Shown: one piece after another, positions 34,809-43,895 of the stretch
Layout: every line of letters begins with the position of its first letter
Numbering within the stretch: the first letter of the stretch is position 1
From: Phycisphaerae bacterium
Lineage (GTDB): Bacteria > Planctomycetota > Phycisphaerae > UBA1845 > Fen-1342
DNA length: 51,729 nucleotides
Assembly: GCA_028277645.1 (NCBI GenBank)
Contig: JANQFV010000040.1
Span: 1-51,729, forward strand
Direction of reading: 5' to 3'
Translations under genes and position numbers: made by a program
The notes under the pieces: model-generated
Database searches by the model: none
What the model was told of the DNA's origin: nothing
What the model saw: the letters and a program-made list of their open reading frames with translations, nothing else

Positions 34809-37716
34809 CTCCTGCCCCACCACCGCCGTCTTCCAACGCGTCGGCCAGTATCTCTACCAGATGCCGCGGCTGCACACCCGTGTGATGTTCGATGTGATGC
34901 CGGCAACTGAACCCTGTCACCGCGATCTCGGCGTTTCCTCGTTCACGGACGGCGGGAAACAACCGCTGCTCACCGATCGTCTTCGCCACGTCATAGTGTT
35001 CCACTTCGTGCCCAAACGCCCCCGCCATGCCGCAACAGCCGCTGTCAATCTCGCGGGCGGTGCTCCCCGTACACGCGGCCAGCACCTGCATCGCCGCCGC
35101 TGTCCCGCTCGACGCCTTTTGGTGACAATGGCCGTGGAACAACACCGGCGGTTGACCGTCGCGGAAGCGCAGTCGCTCGGGTGCGGCAGCCAGCGCGTCA
35201 GCGACGAAGCTGTCCACCGTCCTTGCGACTTCGCTGATCCGCCGCGCTGCTGCCGTTCGCACGAACTGCGGCAACTCGTCCGTCAGCGCTGAAATGCAAC
35301 TGGGTTCCGCGCCGACGATCGGTACGCCCGACTCCGCATATGGCCCGAGCACGGCGACGTTCTCCTCGACCAGTCGCCGCGCCTCGTCCAGCAGACCCTT
35401 GCTGATCAGTGGACGCCCGCAGCACACGCTCGGCGGCACGAGCACCTCGTACCCCAGCGATTCGAGCACCTTCACCGTCGCGACGCCTACCTCTGGCGTA
35501 TAGAAATTCACCCACGTATCGACGAAGAACACGACCGGCGACTGCGTCGGCTGCTGCGCGGGCACATGTCGCTTGAACCACGTTCGGAATGGCGTCCTCG
35601 CAAATCGTGGTGGCGGCACCCGTCGATCCAGTCCGTACAAGTGCTCCATCACCGCCCGCACAGCCTTGCTCTGCAGCACCCAGTTGCTCAGTGGCGCGAA
35701 ATGGCAGCCCCACTGCGCCAGCGAAACTGACCGAGCAATCATGCGGCTGCGCTTTGGCACGCCCTGCCGCTGGTTGCGATGGTGCAGCCACTCGGCTTTC
35801 AGCTTGGCGACATCCGTCGCCGTCGGGCATTCGGTCTTGCACGCTTTGCAGGCCAGGCACAGGTCGAACACGTCGTCGAGCGCGGGGTCCGCCAGCCCGA
35901 CGAGCAACTCGTGATTCGCCAGCGCTTCGCGCAGCGCGTTGGCCCGGGCTCGCGTCGTGTGCGACTCATCTCCCGTCGCCACATACGACGGGCACATCGT
36001 GCCAACCAGTCGTTTCCGGCACTCGCCCAGCCCGCTGCACATCTCGGCCAGCCCAACCATGCCGCCGTACCGTGAGAAATCCAGCACGGTCTCCGGCTGC
36101 TGTGTGCGATACTCCACGCCGTAGCGCAGGTTGATGTCCATCGGCTGCGGATCGACGATCTTCCCGGGATTGAGGATACCCTGCGGATCAAACGCCCGCT
36201 TTACGCGCCGGAACGCTCGAACCAGCTCGAGGCCGAACAGCCGCTCGATCCACTCGGATCGCACCAGCCCCTCGCCGTGCTCGCCCGTCATCGCCCCCTC
36301 GAACTCCTGCACCAGCGATGCCACCCGATCCGCGATACGCCGGAGCTTCTCGACGCCGTCCTGCCGCTTCAGATTCAATGCCGGCCGGACGTGTAGCAGA
36401 CCAACGCTGGCGTGGGCGTAGAATCCGGTCCGCTCGACGCCTTCCTCCGCCAGAATCGTGCGCAGCCGTGCAATGTAATCGTGCAGCTTGTCCGGCTCGA
36501 CGGCGCAGTCGTCGATGAAATCGTACGGTTGCGTGTCGCCCGGCTGCGACATGAGCAGCCCGGTGCCCGCTTTGCGCACCTCCCACACATCCGCCTGCTG
36601 CTCTGGCTCAATCAGCACCGGCCAGGCATAGCCGATGTTCTGCCCATTCAGGTCCGCCACGAGCGCATCAAGCCGACCGCGCAACTCCGCCGCATCTTCA
36701 GCGAAGAACTCCACGGCCAGCACCGCCTCCGGATCGCCATCGAGGAATCGTCGCCGCCGCGCCAGCGCCGGATTGTCGCGCGAGCCATCCAGGATCAGCC
36801 GGTCCACCAGCTCTGCAGCGGCTGGCTCGTGTTTCAGAATCGCCGGCACCGCGCGCAGCGACTCCATGAGATCGGCGAAGTGTACGACCACCAGCCCCTG
36901 GTGCTTCGGCAACGGCAACAGGTTCAGCGTCGCGCGCACGACAATACCGAGCGTTCCCTCGCTACCGACGATCACCTGCTCGACATTCAGTCGCCCGTCA
37001 CCTTCCGTCAGGCGATCGAGCGCATAGCCGCCGTTGCGCCGAAAGACTTTCGGGAATCGCCGATCGATCTCGGCGCGATGCTCCTGCAAGACGTCACGCA
37101 GGGTCAGCGCACATGTTTGTGCAAACGCAGTCTGTTGGGCCTCCACACCATCGCCCCACGACGCTACCGACCCGTCCGCCAGCACAACATCGACGCCGAG
37201 CACGTGATCGCACGTCCGCCCCACAACAATCGAATGCGCCCCGGCGGAGTTGTTACCAATCATCCCGCCGATCGTCGCGCGGTTCGCCGTTGCCACATCC
37301 GGCGAGAAGTGTAGCCCGTGCGGCTTGAGCTGCGCGTTCAGTTCATCGAGCACCACGCCCGGTTGCACAGTCGCCGTGCGCCGCTCGACATCTATGTTCA
37401 GCACGCGATTCAGATACCGCGAATGGTCGAGCTGAATCCCTCGATTGATGCAGCCGCCGGTCAGCCCCGTACCCGCTCCTCGCGGCGTAATCGGCACGCC
37501 GTGTAACGCGCACGCCCGGACCGCGGCCTGCACATCCTCGACGTTGTGTGGAAGCACAACCGCATCGGGCACGATCTGGTAGATGCTCGCATCCGTGGCA
37601 TAGAGCGCCCGCGCGAGCCGATCGTCGCGCACCTCGCACGTGCTCGTATCGTGCAGGATCTTCAGCACCGCTCGGGCGGCCAGCCTTCGCTCTGAGTCGG
37701 TTTCCGGGTGTGCCAT
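34795..37716 (-). CDS. FAD-binding plus Fe-S oxidoreductase, D-lactate dehydrogenase-like
   Basis: ATG 37716 gives 973 residues; a GTG at 37731 is possible. The N-terminal half is an FAD_binding_4/FAD-oxidase_C domain: VLPHNVEDVQAAVRAC, PITPRGAGTGLTGG, NRATIGGMIGNNSAGAHS. The C-terminal half is a GlcF-like Fe-S part with CLACKACKTECPTA and two CCG-type motifs (SVCCGRPL and SGCCGMAGAFGHE). This fused architecture is typical of D-lactate or glycolate dehydrogenases that pass electrons to quinone. In this locus D-lactate is the expected by-product of MurQ, so oxidation of D-lactate to pyruvate is the natural role, though glycolate or 2-hydroxyglutarate cannot be excluded. Its end overlaps the NlpC/P60 start, suggesting one operon. 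Confidence 0.88.
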   Translation of the reverse strand: MAHPETDSERRLAARAVLKILHDTSTCEVRDDRLARALYATDASIYQIVPDAVVLPHNVEDVQAAVRACALHGVPITPRGAGTGLTGGCINRGIQLDHSRYLNRVLNIDVERRTATVQPGVVLDELNAQLKPHGLHFSPDVATANRATIGGMIGNNSAGAHSIVVGRTCDHVLGVDVVLADGSVASWGDGVEAQQTAFAQTCALTLRDVLQEHRAEIDRRFPKVFRRNGGYALDRLTEGDGRLNVEQVIVGSEGTLGIVVRATLNLLPLPKHQGLVVVHFADLMESLRAVPAILKHEPAAAELVDRLILDGSRDNPALARRRRFLDGDPEAVLAVEFFAEDAAELRGRLDALVADLNGQNIGYAWPVLIEPEQQADVWEVRKAGTGLLMSQPGDTQPYDFIDDCAVEPDKLHDYIARLRTILAEEGVERTGFYAHASVGLLHVRPALNLKRQDGVEKLRRIADRVASLVQEFEGAMTGEHGEGLVRSEWIERLFGLELVRAFRRVKRAFDPQGILNPGKIVDPQPMDINLRYGVEYRTQQPETVLDFSRYGGMVGLAEMCSGLGECRKRLVGTMCPSYVATGDESHTTRARANALREALANHELLVGLADPALDDVFDLCLACKACKTECPTATDVAKLKAEWLHHRNQRQGVPKRSRMIARSVSLAQWGCHFAPLSNWVLQSKAVRAVMEHLYGLDRRVPPPRFARTPFRTWFKRHVPAQQPTQSPVVFFVDTWVNFYTPEVGVATVKVLESLGYEVLVPPSVCCGRPLISKGLLDEARRLVEENVAVLGPYAESGVPIVGAEPSCISALTDELPQFVRTAAARRISEVARTVDSFVADALAAAPERLRFRDGQPPVLFHGHCHQKASSGTAAAMQVLAACTGSTAREIDSGCCGMAGAFGHEVEHYDVAKTIGEQRLFPAVRERGNAEIAVTGFSCRHHIEHHTGVQPRHLVEILADALEDGGGGAGDGRA

Positions 37717-37843
37717 CGGGCTGGTACTCACTGCCTGATCGTCGGGCCGCCTGTTGATTCCCACCCGCCGGGCGGCAAACGTGTTCCCCGTCAACGTAAC
37801 CGCTAAGATGTTCGCAGGTCAATTGCTCAGAGGAATCTGCACC

Positions 37844-39997
37844 ATGCGCACCCGTCTGCTCTTCAAACTTGCTGTAATCATCCTGGCTGGCGCGACCAGC
37901 ACAACCTTCGCCCAAGTTTCCGACTTCGCCTTTCTTCAAGTGAGTGACACGCACATCTCACCTGTGCTCGCGAACCAGACACCGCCCGCGACTGTCCGTG
38001 GCGGCGCCACCATCGCTTGGTTCTGCGAAGCAGCCGGCCAGCCACAAGCCATTCCGGGCGAGCCGACGCCTGTCCCCGCCTTCGCACTCGCCACGGGTGA
38101 CCTCACCGAATACGGCGTGATCGATAAGACCTGGCAGGTGTTCGAGCAGGCCTTCGCCACGCTCTCCTGCCCGCTCTACGTCCAACCCGGTAACCACGAC
38201 AACACCTGGGTCGCGATGTACGACATCATGCGCAAACGCCACGGCGGCGAGAACTACTCGTTCGCTCACGGCGGATGCCACTTCGCTTGCATCTCCTCCG
38301 CATCACCCCAGGAGCCCGTCCCGACCATCGACGGCAAGACCCGCGCTTGGCTGCGACAGGACCTGCGCAAGGTCGAGCGCGACATGCCGATCTTCGTCGC
38401 TCTCCACCACCCGATCTACAGCAACGAGTTCGCCAATCCCGCTGAATGCGACACGTTCATCGACCTGCTGCGCGACTATAACGTTGTGCTGATGCTCTAC
38501 GGCCACGGCCACGGCGTAAGCCACCGCAACATCGACGGCATCGACGGCGTCATGGGCGGCAGCACCTTTGGCAAGAACTCCGGCTACGCGGTCATATCTG
38601 TTCAGAACGACCGCCTGCGCGTCACCTATCGCTATCACCGCTCCACGGACGAGGATTCCGCGGCGGACGAATGGGCAATGCTGCTCGACAAGCCGCTCAC
38701 TCATAACGCACCCGAACGGCTCTTCGCGATTGAGAAAGCGGGCGTTCTGGACAAAACCTTGGCTGTTGTGCTGTCGTGGACGCCCAAGGAGCTCGCCGCA
38801 TCGCCCAAAGAGATCGAATTTCAGATCGATGGTGAATCGTCAACCACACCGGACGAGCCGACGCATGACCGATTTGCCATCGGTCCGCCGCTGCCCGAAT
38901 TGAAACCCGGTCGCCATTTACTGACCGTGCGGGCCAAACTTCCCGACGGGCGCAACGACCTGCGCACCGCCGAATTCGACGTGCCCTCGGCGTACGTCCT
39001 TGCACGCTGGCGGCGCGAGTTCCCGGCGGCGATCAAGGCTGGGCCGGCTGTCGCGGGCAACAAGCTGTTTGTGGCCTGTACCGACGGAGAGGTCCTCGCG
39101 CTCGACCGCAACACCGGTAAGACTCTGTGGCAGTTTGAGACCGGCGCTGAGATCCTCGGCACGCCCGCCTGGACGGGTAAGGCACTCGTCGTCGGCTCGG
39201 GCGACGGCAACATCTACGCCATCGACGCCGACGGCAATGAGCAGTGGCGCTATGCAGCCGGCGCACCGGTCTACGGACCGCCGTGCATACACGAGAACGT
39301 CGCCTACATCGGCGACAACAGCGGTCGTCTGCACGCACTCGACGTACAAACTGGCGCTCACCGCTGGGTATACGAACGTGCCGACTACGCGATCGAATCG
39401 CAGCCGTGCACATGGAACGGATTGGTGACGTTCGGCGCATGGGACGGCCTGTTGTATGCCGTAAATGCAGCGGACGGCACGCTGGCATGGAAAGTCCCCG
39501 GACCCAAATCGAGCGAGGGCCGCGCGACACGTTACTACGCTCCCGCGGACTGCGGCCCCGTCGCGCTCGGCGAGCGGCTCTTCGTCTGCGATCGTGGCTA
39601 CGAGTTGGGAGCGTTTGATCGTGAAGGCGACGAAGTCGAACGCATTGCCTCGACGGTGGCAGCCATCGCCGCCGCCTCGACCGGGACTGCTATCTACACG
39701 CGTACCACCGATGACCACGTCGGAAAGATCAGCGCGGCTGGCGAAGAACTCTGGCGCCACAACATTCCCGCCGGGCGATTCCCGGTACCGCCGACCTGCA
39801 CCGGCGACACGGTCTACGTCTGCTCCAACCGTGGCTTGCTCAGCGCGATCGCCGCGAGCGATGGAAACGTGCTCTGGCAATACCAGGTCACGGCCGGGTT
39901 CTTCGTGATGGCCCCCGTCGCGGTCGCTTCGGACGAGACTTGCTACGTTGCCGCGATGGATGGTTCGCTCACCGCGGTCACCATGATGTCACCGTAA
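37844..39997 (+). CDS. Secreted calcineurin-like metallophosphoesterase fused to PQQ-like beta-propeller
   Basis: A 717-residue secreted protein; ATG 37844 has AGAGGA about 9 nt upstream and starts a signal peptide (about 1-23). The metallophosphoesterase domain has all metal motifs: VSDTHIS (D35, H37), TGDLTEYG (D86), GNHD (117-119), ALHHP, and GHGHG. The last 300 residues are a PQQ/WD-type propeller with repeats such as ALDRNTGKTLWQFETG, GNIYAIDADGNEQWRY, LHALDVQTGAHRWVY and LYAVNAADGTLAWKVP. The substrate is unknown; envelope phosphate esters or nucleotides are possible. It is divergent from the D-lactate dehydrogenase-like gene and precedes the regulator gene by 166 nt. Confidence 0.87.
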   Translation: MRTRLLFKLAVIILAGATSTTFAQVSDFAFLQVSDTHISPVLANQTPPATVRGGATIAWFCEAAGQPQAIPGEPTPVPAFALATGDLTEYGVIDKTWQVFEQAFATLSCPLYVQPGNHDNTWVAMYDIMRKRHGGENYSFAHGGCHFACISSASPQEPVPTIDGKTRAWLRQDLRKVERDMPIFVALHHPIYSNEFANPAECDTFIDLLRDYNVVLMLYGHGHGVSHRNIDGIDGVMGGSTFGKNSGYAVISVQNDRLRVTYRYHRSTDEDSAADEWAMLLDKPLTHNAPERLFAIEKAGVLDKTLAVVLSWTPKELAASPKEIEFQIDGESSTTPDEPTHDRFAIGPPLPELKPGRHLLTVRAKLPDGRNDLRTAEFDVPSAYVLARWRREFPAAIKAGPAVAGNKLFVACTDGEVLALDRNTGKTLWQFETGAEILGTPAWTGKALVVGSGDGNIYAIDADGNEQWRYAAGAPVYGPPCIHENVAYIGDNSGRLHALDVQTGAHRWVYERADYAIESQPCTWNGLVTFGAWDGLLYAVNAADGTLAWKVPGPKSSEGRATRYYAPADCGPVALGERLFVCDRGYELGAFDREGDEVERIASTVAAIAAASTGTAIYTRTTDDHVGKISAAGEELWRHNIPAGRFPVPPTCTGDTVYVCSNRGLLSAIAASDGNVLWQYQVTAGFFVMAPVAVASDETCYVAAMDGSLTAVTMMSP

Positions 39998-40073
39998 GAT
40001 ACATCCAGGCCGGCATGCATCAGCCGCGTCGGCACGGTCGAGGATTAGAAAAAGCTTGCGGGGCGCAGCATGA

Positions 40074-40081
40074 TTATATAA
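40074..40081 (+). promoter_or_regulatory. TTATATAA site upstream of the gntR-type gene
   Basis: This is the fourth TTATATAA palindrome of the window, 82 nt before the start of the regulator gene, the same distance as for the amidase gene. A -10 role is inferred. Confidence 0.4.
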
Positions 40082-40107
40082 CATCAAGCGGAGCGCCAGT
40101 CGTCGCT

Positions 40108-40137
40108 AATGTGCGCTCGTCCACGTGGAATGTGCGC
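40108..40137. promoter_or_regulatory. Direct repeat AATGTGCGC spaced by 21 bp, candidate operator
   Basis: AATGTGCGC occurs at 40108-40116 and 40129-40137, with 21 bp between starts, i.e. two helical turns. It lies between the TTATATAA site and the gntR start, where a self-binding site would repress transcription. Its first copy extends to ATGTGCGCTCGT, also found at murQ. Confidence 0.4.
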
Positions 40138-40163
40138 CGCGATCGACTTGCAGAGGTCTGGTA

Positions 40164-41381
40164 ATGAGTCGCGACCCACTATTCCAGAAAGTGGATCACA
40201 AGGATCCCACGCCGAAATATCTTCAGGCGCGCGAGATTCTGATTGAGGCCATCCGCGCCGGCCGACTCCAGCCGGGGGCGAAACTTCCTTCGACCAAGGA
40301 GTTCAGCGCAATCGTCGACGTCAGCCTGATCACCGCGCACAAGGCGCTCGAGGGGCTGGTCGAATCCGGATGGCTCCGTCGCGAAGTGGGGCGCGGCACG
40401 TTCGTGCGCGACGACCTCGATCTCGAAACCGCCGGTCAGAGTCGCCTGGCGATCGGTCTGCTGCTCGGCCCACACGTGAACATCGACGACTATTTTCACA
40501 GCACCATTCTCAACGGCCTGCGCCAGGCGGCGCTGGCTGAATCCCGCTTCGTCGAGTTTTTTTTCCACGACCACTACGATCTGCGACACCGCGGACGGAG
40601 CGACGTCGCGGCCATGTGCGTCCACCCGCCGATTGAAGATCGCTCGGCGGTCGAGCGTCTGGCGGGAAGCCACCCGACCGTCGTAATCGGCGGACAGTTT
40701 CCCTCCGGGGAGGTGCTATCGGTCGATTGCGACAACGTTGACGGCGCGCGACAGGCCGTCCGACACCTGCTGGAGCTGGGTCACCGGCGCTTCCTCGTGC
40801 TGTCTGGCCCGATGAACCTCAGCAACGCGCGCGACCGCGCGGAAGGCTCCTTTGCGGAGTTGCGCGCCCACGGCGTAGTCGTGCCGGCCGAAGACCAGAT
40901 CGTGTCCGCCAACAGCGTCGTCCTGGACGACGAGGCGGCCCGGAGGGTGGATGTGCGACTGACCGGCCCCGACCGCCCGACCGCGATTATCGCCGGCGGT
41001 TTCTACCTCGCAATGGCGGCAATCCAGGCTGCTCACCGCGCGCGACTCAGTATCCCGGGCGATGTTTCGATCGTGGGTTTTGACGACCCGCCGTCCGCGT
41101 CGCTGTTGGATCCACCGCTCACGACGGTCCGGCAGCCGCTGAAAGAGATGGCGTGTCGGGCGTTCGAGATGCTGTACGCACGCGCGAAGGGCACCGCCGA
41201 GCAGTTGCCGTCGACGCAACTACCCACGCGCTTGATCGTCCGGGAATCGACCGGGCCTGTACGCGGCCTCTCACAACGGCAGCTCGAAAAGCTGCGCGTC
41301 GAAATCGCCGGTCGACTCGCCGGTGAATCGCCTTCAGTGATGTTGCGGCCGCCACACGACCGGACCTCGGAGAGCAATTAG
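40164..41381 (+). CDS. GntR-family regulator with LacI-type ligand domain
   Basis: A 405-residue regulator. ATG 40164 has GAGG 7 nt upstream. Residues about 14-80 form a GntR winged helix (DPTPKYLQAREILIEAIRAG, LPSTKEFSAIVDVSLITAHK, GTFVRDDL). Residues about 95-375 form a periplasmic-binding-protein-like sensor as in LacI and AraR (VDCDNVDGARQAVRHLLELG, PGDVSIVGFDDPPSAS, DPPLTTVRQPLKEM). Such proteins bind a sugar effector and control sugar catabolic genes. It is followed at once by the NagB/PIG-L gene, so an amino sugar or its phosphate is the likely signal. A direct repeat in its leader suggests autoregulation. Confidence 0.9.
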   Translation: MSRDPLFQKVDHKDPTPKYLQAREILIEAIRAGRLQPGAKLPSTKEFSAIVDVSLITAHKALEGLVESGWLRREVGRGTFVRDDLDLETAGQSRLAIGLLLGPHVNIDDYFHSTILNGLRQAALAESRFVEFFFHDHYDLRHRGRSDVAAMCVHPPIEDRSAVERLAGSHPTVVIGGQFPSGEVLSVDCDNVDGARQAVRHLLELGHRRFLVLSGPMNLSNARDRAEGSFAELRAHGVVVPAEDQIVSANSVVLDDEAARRVDVRLTGPDRPTAIIAGGFYLAMAAIQAAHRARLSIPGDVSIVGFDDPPSASLLDPPLTTVRQPLKEMACRAFEMLYARAKGTAEQLPSTQLPTRLIVRESTGPVRGLSQRQLEKLRVEIAGRLAGESPSVMLRPPHDRTSESN

Positions 41382-41424
41382 TGCCGTGCCACGCCACGCA
41401 ATGCCGCGCACAAGAGAGCCACGC

Positions 41425-43815
41425 ATGACCACCACCACCGACGTGCCGAAGGATGACACCCAACCCGTTGATCCGCAGCAGCTCGCAAGCCCCGTCGAGC
41501 GTGCTGCGCTGGCATCCAGCGGCTACGAAGCGATCTACTCGCCAGAAGAGCGCATCCGATCCATCATCGTGCCCAATTTCCCCGCGCTGGGGCGCCTCAC
41601 GGCGGCCCGGTTTCTGGAGTGGGTGCGTGAGAATCCGGAAGGTGTCGTGTCGCTGCCGACTGGCAAGACGCCCGAGTACTTCATCAAGTACGTCCAGCAC
41701 TACCTGCGCACCTGGGATCAAGCGGATACGGCCGAGGAGCTGACCACATTGGGCCTGGAGCACGGCCGGAAGCCGGACCTTGCGGGTCTGCGTTTCGTGC
41801 AGATCGACGAGTTCTATCCGATCGACTCCAAGCAGCACAACAGCTTCTACTACTACGTCAATAAGTACTACCTCAAGGGCTTCGGCATCGCGCGCGACCG
41901 CGCGCTGCTGATCGATCCGCTCGAAATCGGTTTGGCCCCCGGTACTGACCTCACCGAAGTCTTTCCTGATTTGACCGTCGATCTGTCGCTACGGATCCGC
42001 CGGGCGCGCTCACTCGTGGAGAAGCGCCAGCAGGAGGTGCTCCGGGCCGTCGACGACTTCTGCACCGACTACGAACGGCACATTCGTGAACTGGGCGGCA
42101 TCGGCTTCTTCCTGGGCGGCATCGGACCCGACGGACACATCGGGTTCAACATCCGTGGCGCGGATCTGTTCTCGACCACCCGCCTACTCGACCCGAACTA
42201 CGAGACCAAGGCCGCCGCGGCCAGCGATCTCGGCGGCATGGAGGTCGCCCGCCACAAAAGTGTTATCACCATTGGGCTGGCAACGATCAGCTACAACCCC
42301 AACGTGGTCGCCATCGTGTGTGCGGCGGGTGAGGCCAAGGCGAAAATCGTGGCCCGCACGATTCAGAGCCCGGCCGCCAATCGCTTCCCCGGCTCCGCGC
42401 TCAGCTTGCTGCCGAACGCCCGCTTCTATCTCACGGCCGGCGCGGCCAATCTGCTTACGAATCGACTCTACGTCGACTTGCAGAACCGCGCCGAAGTCTC
42501 GGAAACGGACATCCACCGCATCGTGATGGACTTGTCGCTGGCAACGCGCAAACCGATTGCCAAGCTGGCACGCGCGGACTTCCTCGAAGACCGTTTCGCG
42601 GCCGAACTACTACAGAAGACGCAACGCCCGGCCGGCGAGCTGCAACGGCTGACCGAAAAACGTGTGCTGGAAAATCTCCGCCGTGGTCACGCTCCCGTCG
42701 AGAACAAGACGCTCCTCCACACCGCACCGCACCACGACGACATCATCCTGGCCTACCTGCCGTACGTGACGAACGCCGTCCGGCGGCGCAGCACGCGGCA
42801 CTGCTTCGCGTATATGACATCCGGTTTTAACGCCGTCACGAACGGCTTCATGTACGCCGCGGTCGTGGACTTGCAGCAGCGTCTCAAGAGCGACAAATTC
42901 CGCGCCCGCTTCGGGCCCGACTTCTTCGCGGTGGACAATGTGCTGGCGCGACGGGCCGATACCTCGCACTACTTCCAGGGCGTCGCGCGGCACCACGACG
43001 AACTCAAGCAGGAGGCGGCGGCGCAACGCCTGCTCCGCAATCTGATCGAACTCTACGAGGACGACAACCTCGACAACATCCAGCAGCGCCTCGCCGAGCT
43101 GGCCAACTACTTCAACACCCAATACCCCGGCAAGAAGGACATCCCGCTCGTGCAACAGCTCAAGGGACGCATGCGCGAGTGGGAATCCGACCTGAAATGG
43201 GCTTACTACGGCTTTACAGGCGAGACGGTCCGCCACCTGCGCCTCGGCTTCTACAAAGGCGACATCTTCACCGAGCAACCCACTGTCGACCGCGACATCC
43301 TGCCGATCCGCGATCTGCTGCTCGAAATCGCGCCGCAGATCGTGACCGTCGCGTTCGACCCCGAGGGCAGCGGGCCGGACACGCACTACAAAGTGCTCCA
43401 GGCCGTGTCGCACGCGTTGAAAATGTACGAGGAACAAACGGGCAACACGGACATCCAGGTGCTGGGCTACCGCAATGTCTGGTTCCGCTTCCATCCGGCC
43501 GAAGCGAACCTCTACGTGCCATCTTCATCAACGCACATGAATGACCTCGAAGCGTGTTTCGATACGTGCTTTGCCACGCAGCGCACCGCGTCCTTCCCCA
43601 GCTACGAGTACGACGGCCCATTCTCACGGCTGGCCCGCAAGATCCAGGCCAAGCAGTTCGAGCAGATCCGAACGATGCTGGGCGAGGACTTCTTCGTTTA
43701 CAACGAGGACCATGGACTGCGCGCCGCGTGTGGCATGGTCTACTTGCGCGAGATGAGCACGGCCGAGTTTTACACGAAGTCGGCCGAGCTGAAGCAGGTC
43801 GCCGAAGCCAGGTAG
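41425..43815 (+). CDS. nagB: Glucosamine-6-phosphate deaminase (NagB)-like fused to PIG-L/LmbE-like deacetylase domain
   Basis: ATG 41425 gives 796 residues; upstream GTG 41386 is possible. The NagB half (about 25-395) has LPTGKTPE (78-84), QIDEF with D129 (E. coli D72) and GGIGPDGHIGFN with D236 and H238 (E. coli D141, H143). The next residues are I-R where E. coli NagB has the catalytic E148-P, so activity may differ. The second half (about 425-700) is PIG-L-like: TAPHHDDIILAYLPY in place of the usual PHPDDE, and GPDTHYKVLQAV for the distal His. Fusions of this kind are known in Bacteroidetes. It may join GlcNAc-6-P deacetylation and deamination, which would replace a separate NagA, none of which is seen. 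It lies 44 nt after the regulator. Confidence 0.85.
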   Translation: MTTTTDVPKDDTQPVDPQQLASPVERAALASSGYEAIYSPEERIRSIIVPNFPALGRLTAARFLEWVRENPEGVVSLPTGKTPEYFIKYVQHYLRTWDQADTAEELTTLGLEHGRKPDLAGLRFVQIDEFYPIDSKQHNSFYYYVNKYYLKGFGIARDRALLIDPLEIGLAPGTDLTEVFPDLTVDLSLRIRRARSLVEKRQQEVLRAVDDFCTDYERHIRELGGIGFFLGGIGPDGHIGFNIRGADLFSTTRLLDPNYETKAAAASDLGGMEVARHKSVITIGLATISYNPNVVAIVCAAGEAKAKIVARTIQSPAANRFPGSALSLLPNARFYLTAGAANLLTNRLYVDLQNRAEVSETDIHRIVMDLSLATRKPIAKLARADFLEDRFAAELLQKTQRPAGELQRLTEKRVLENLRRGHAPVENKTLLHTAPHHDDIILAYLPYVTNAVRRRSTRHCFAYMTSGFNAVTNGFMYAAVVDLQQRLKSDKFRARFGPDFFAVDNVLARRADTSHYFQGVARHHDELKQEAAAQRLLRNLIELYEDDNLDNIQQRLAELANYFNTQYPGKKDIPLVQQLKGRMREWESDLKWAYYGFTGETVRHLRLGFYKGDIFTEQPTVDRDILPIRDLLLEIAPQIVTVAFDPEGSGPDTHYKVLQAVSHALKMYEEQTGNTDIQVLGYRNVWFRFHPAEANLYVPSSSTHMNDLEACFDTCFATQRTASFPSYEYDGPFSRLARKIQAKQFEQIRTMLGEDFFVYNEDHGLRAACGMVYLREMSTAEFYTKSAELKQVAEAR

Positions 43816-43895
43816 CGACGCATGTGCCACTACTCTTGAGCAGTGGGGGAAGCAGACGGGCACGAAGCCGACGTACGCCCCTAACGGAGTGATCC

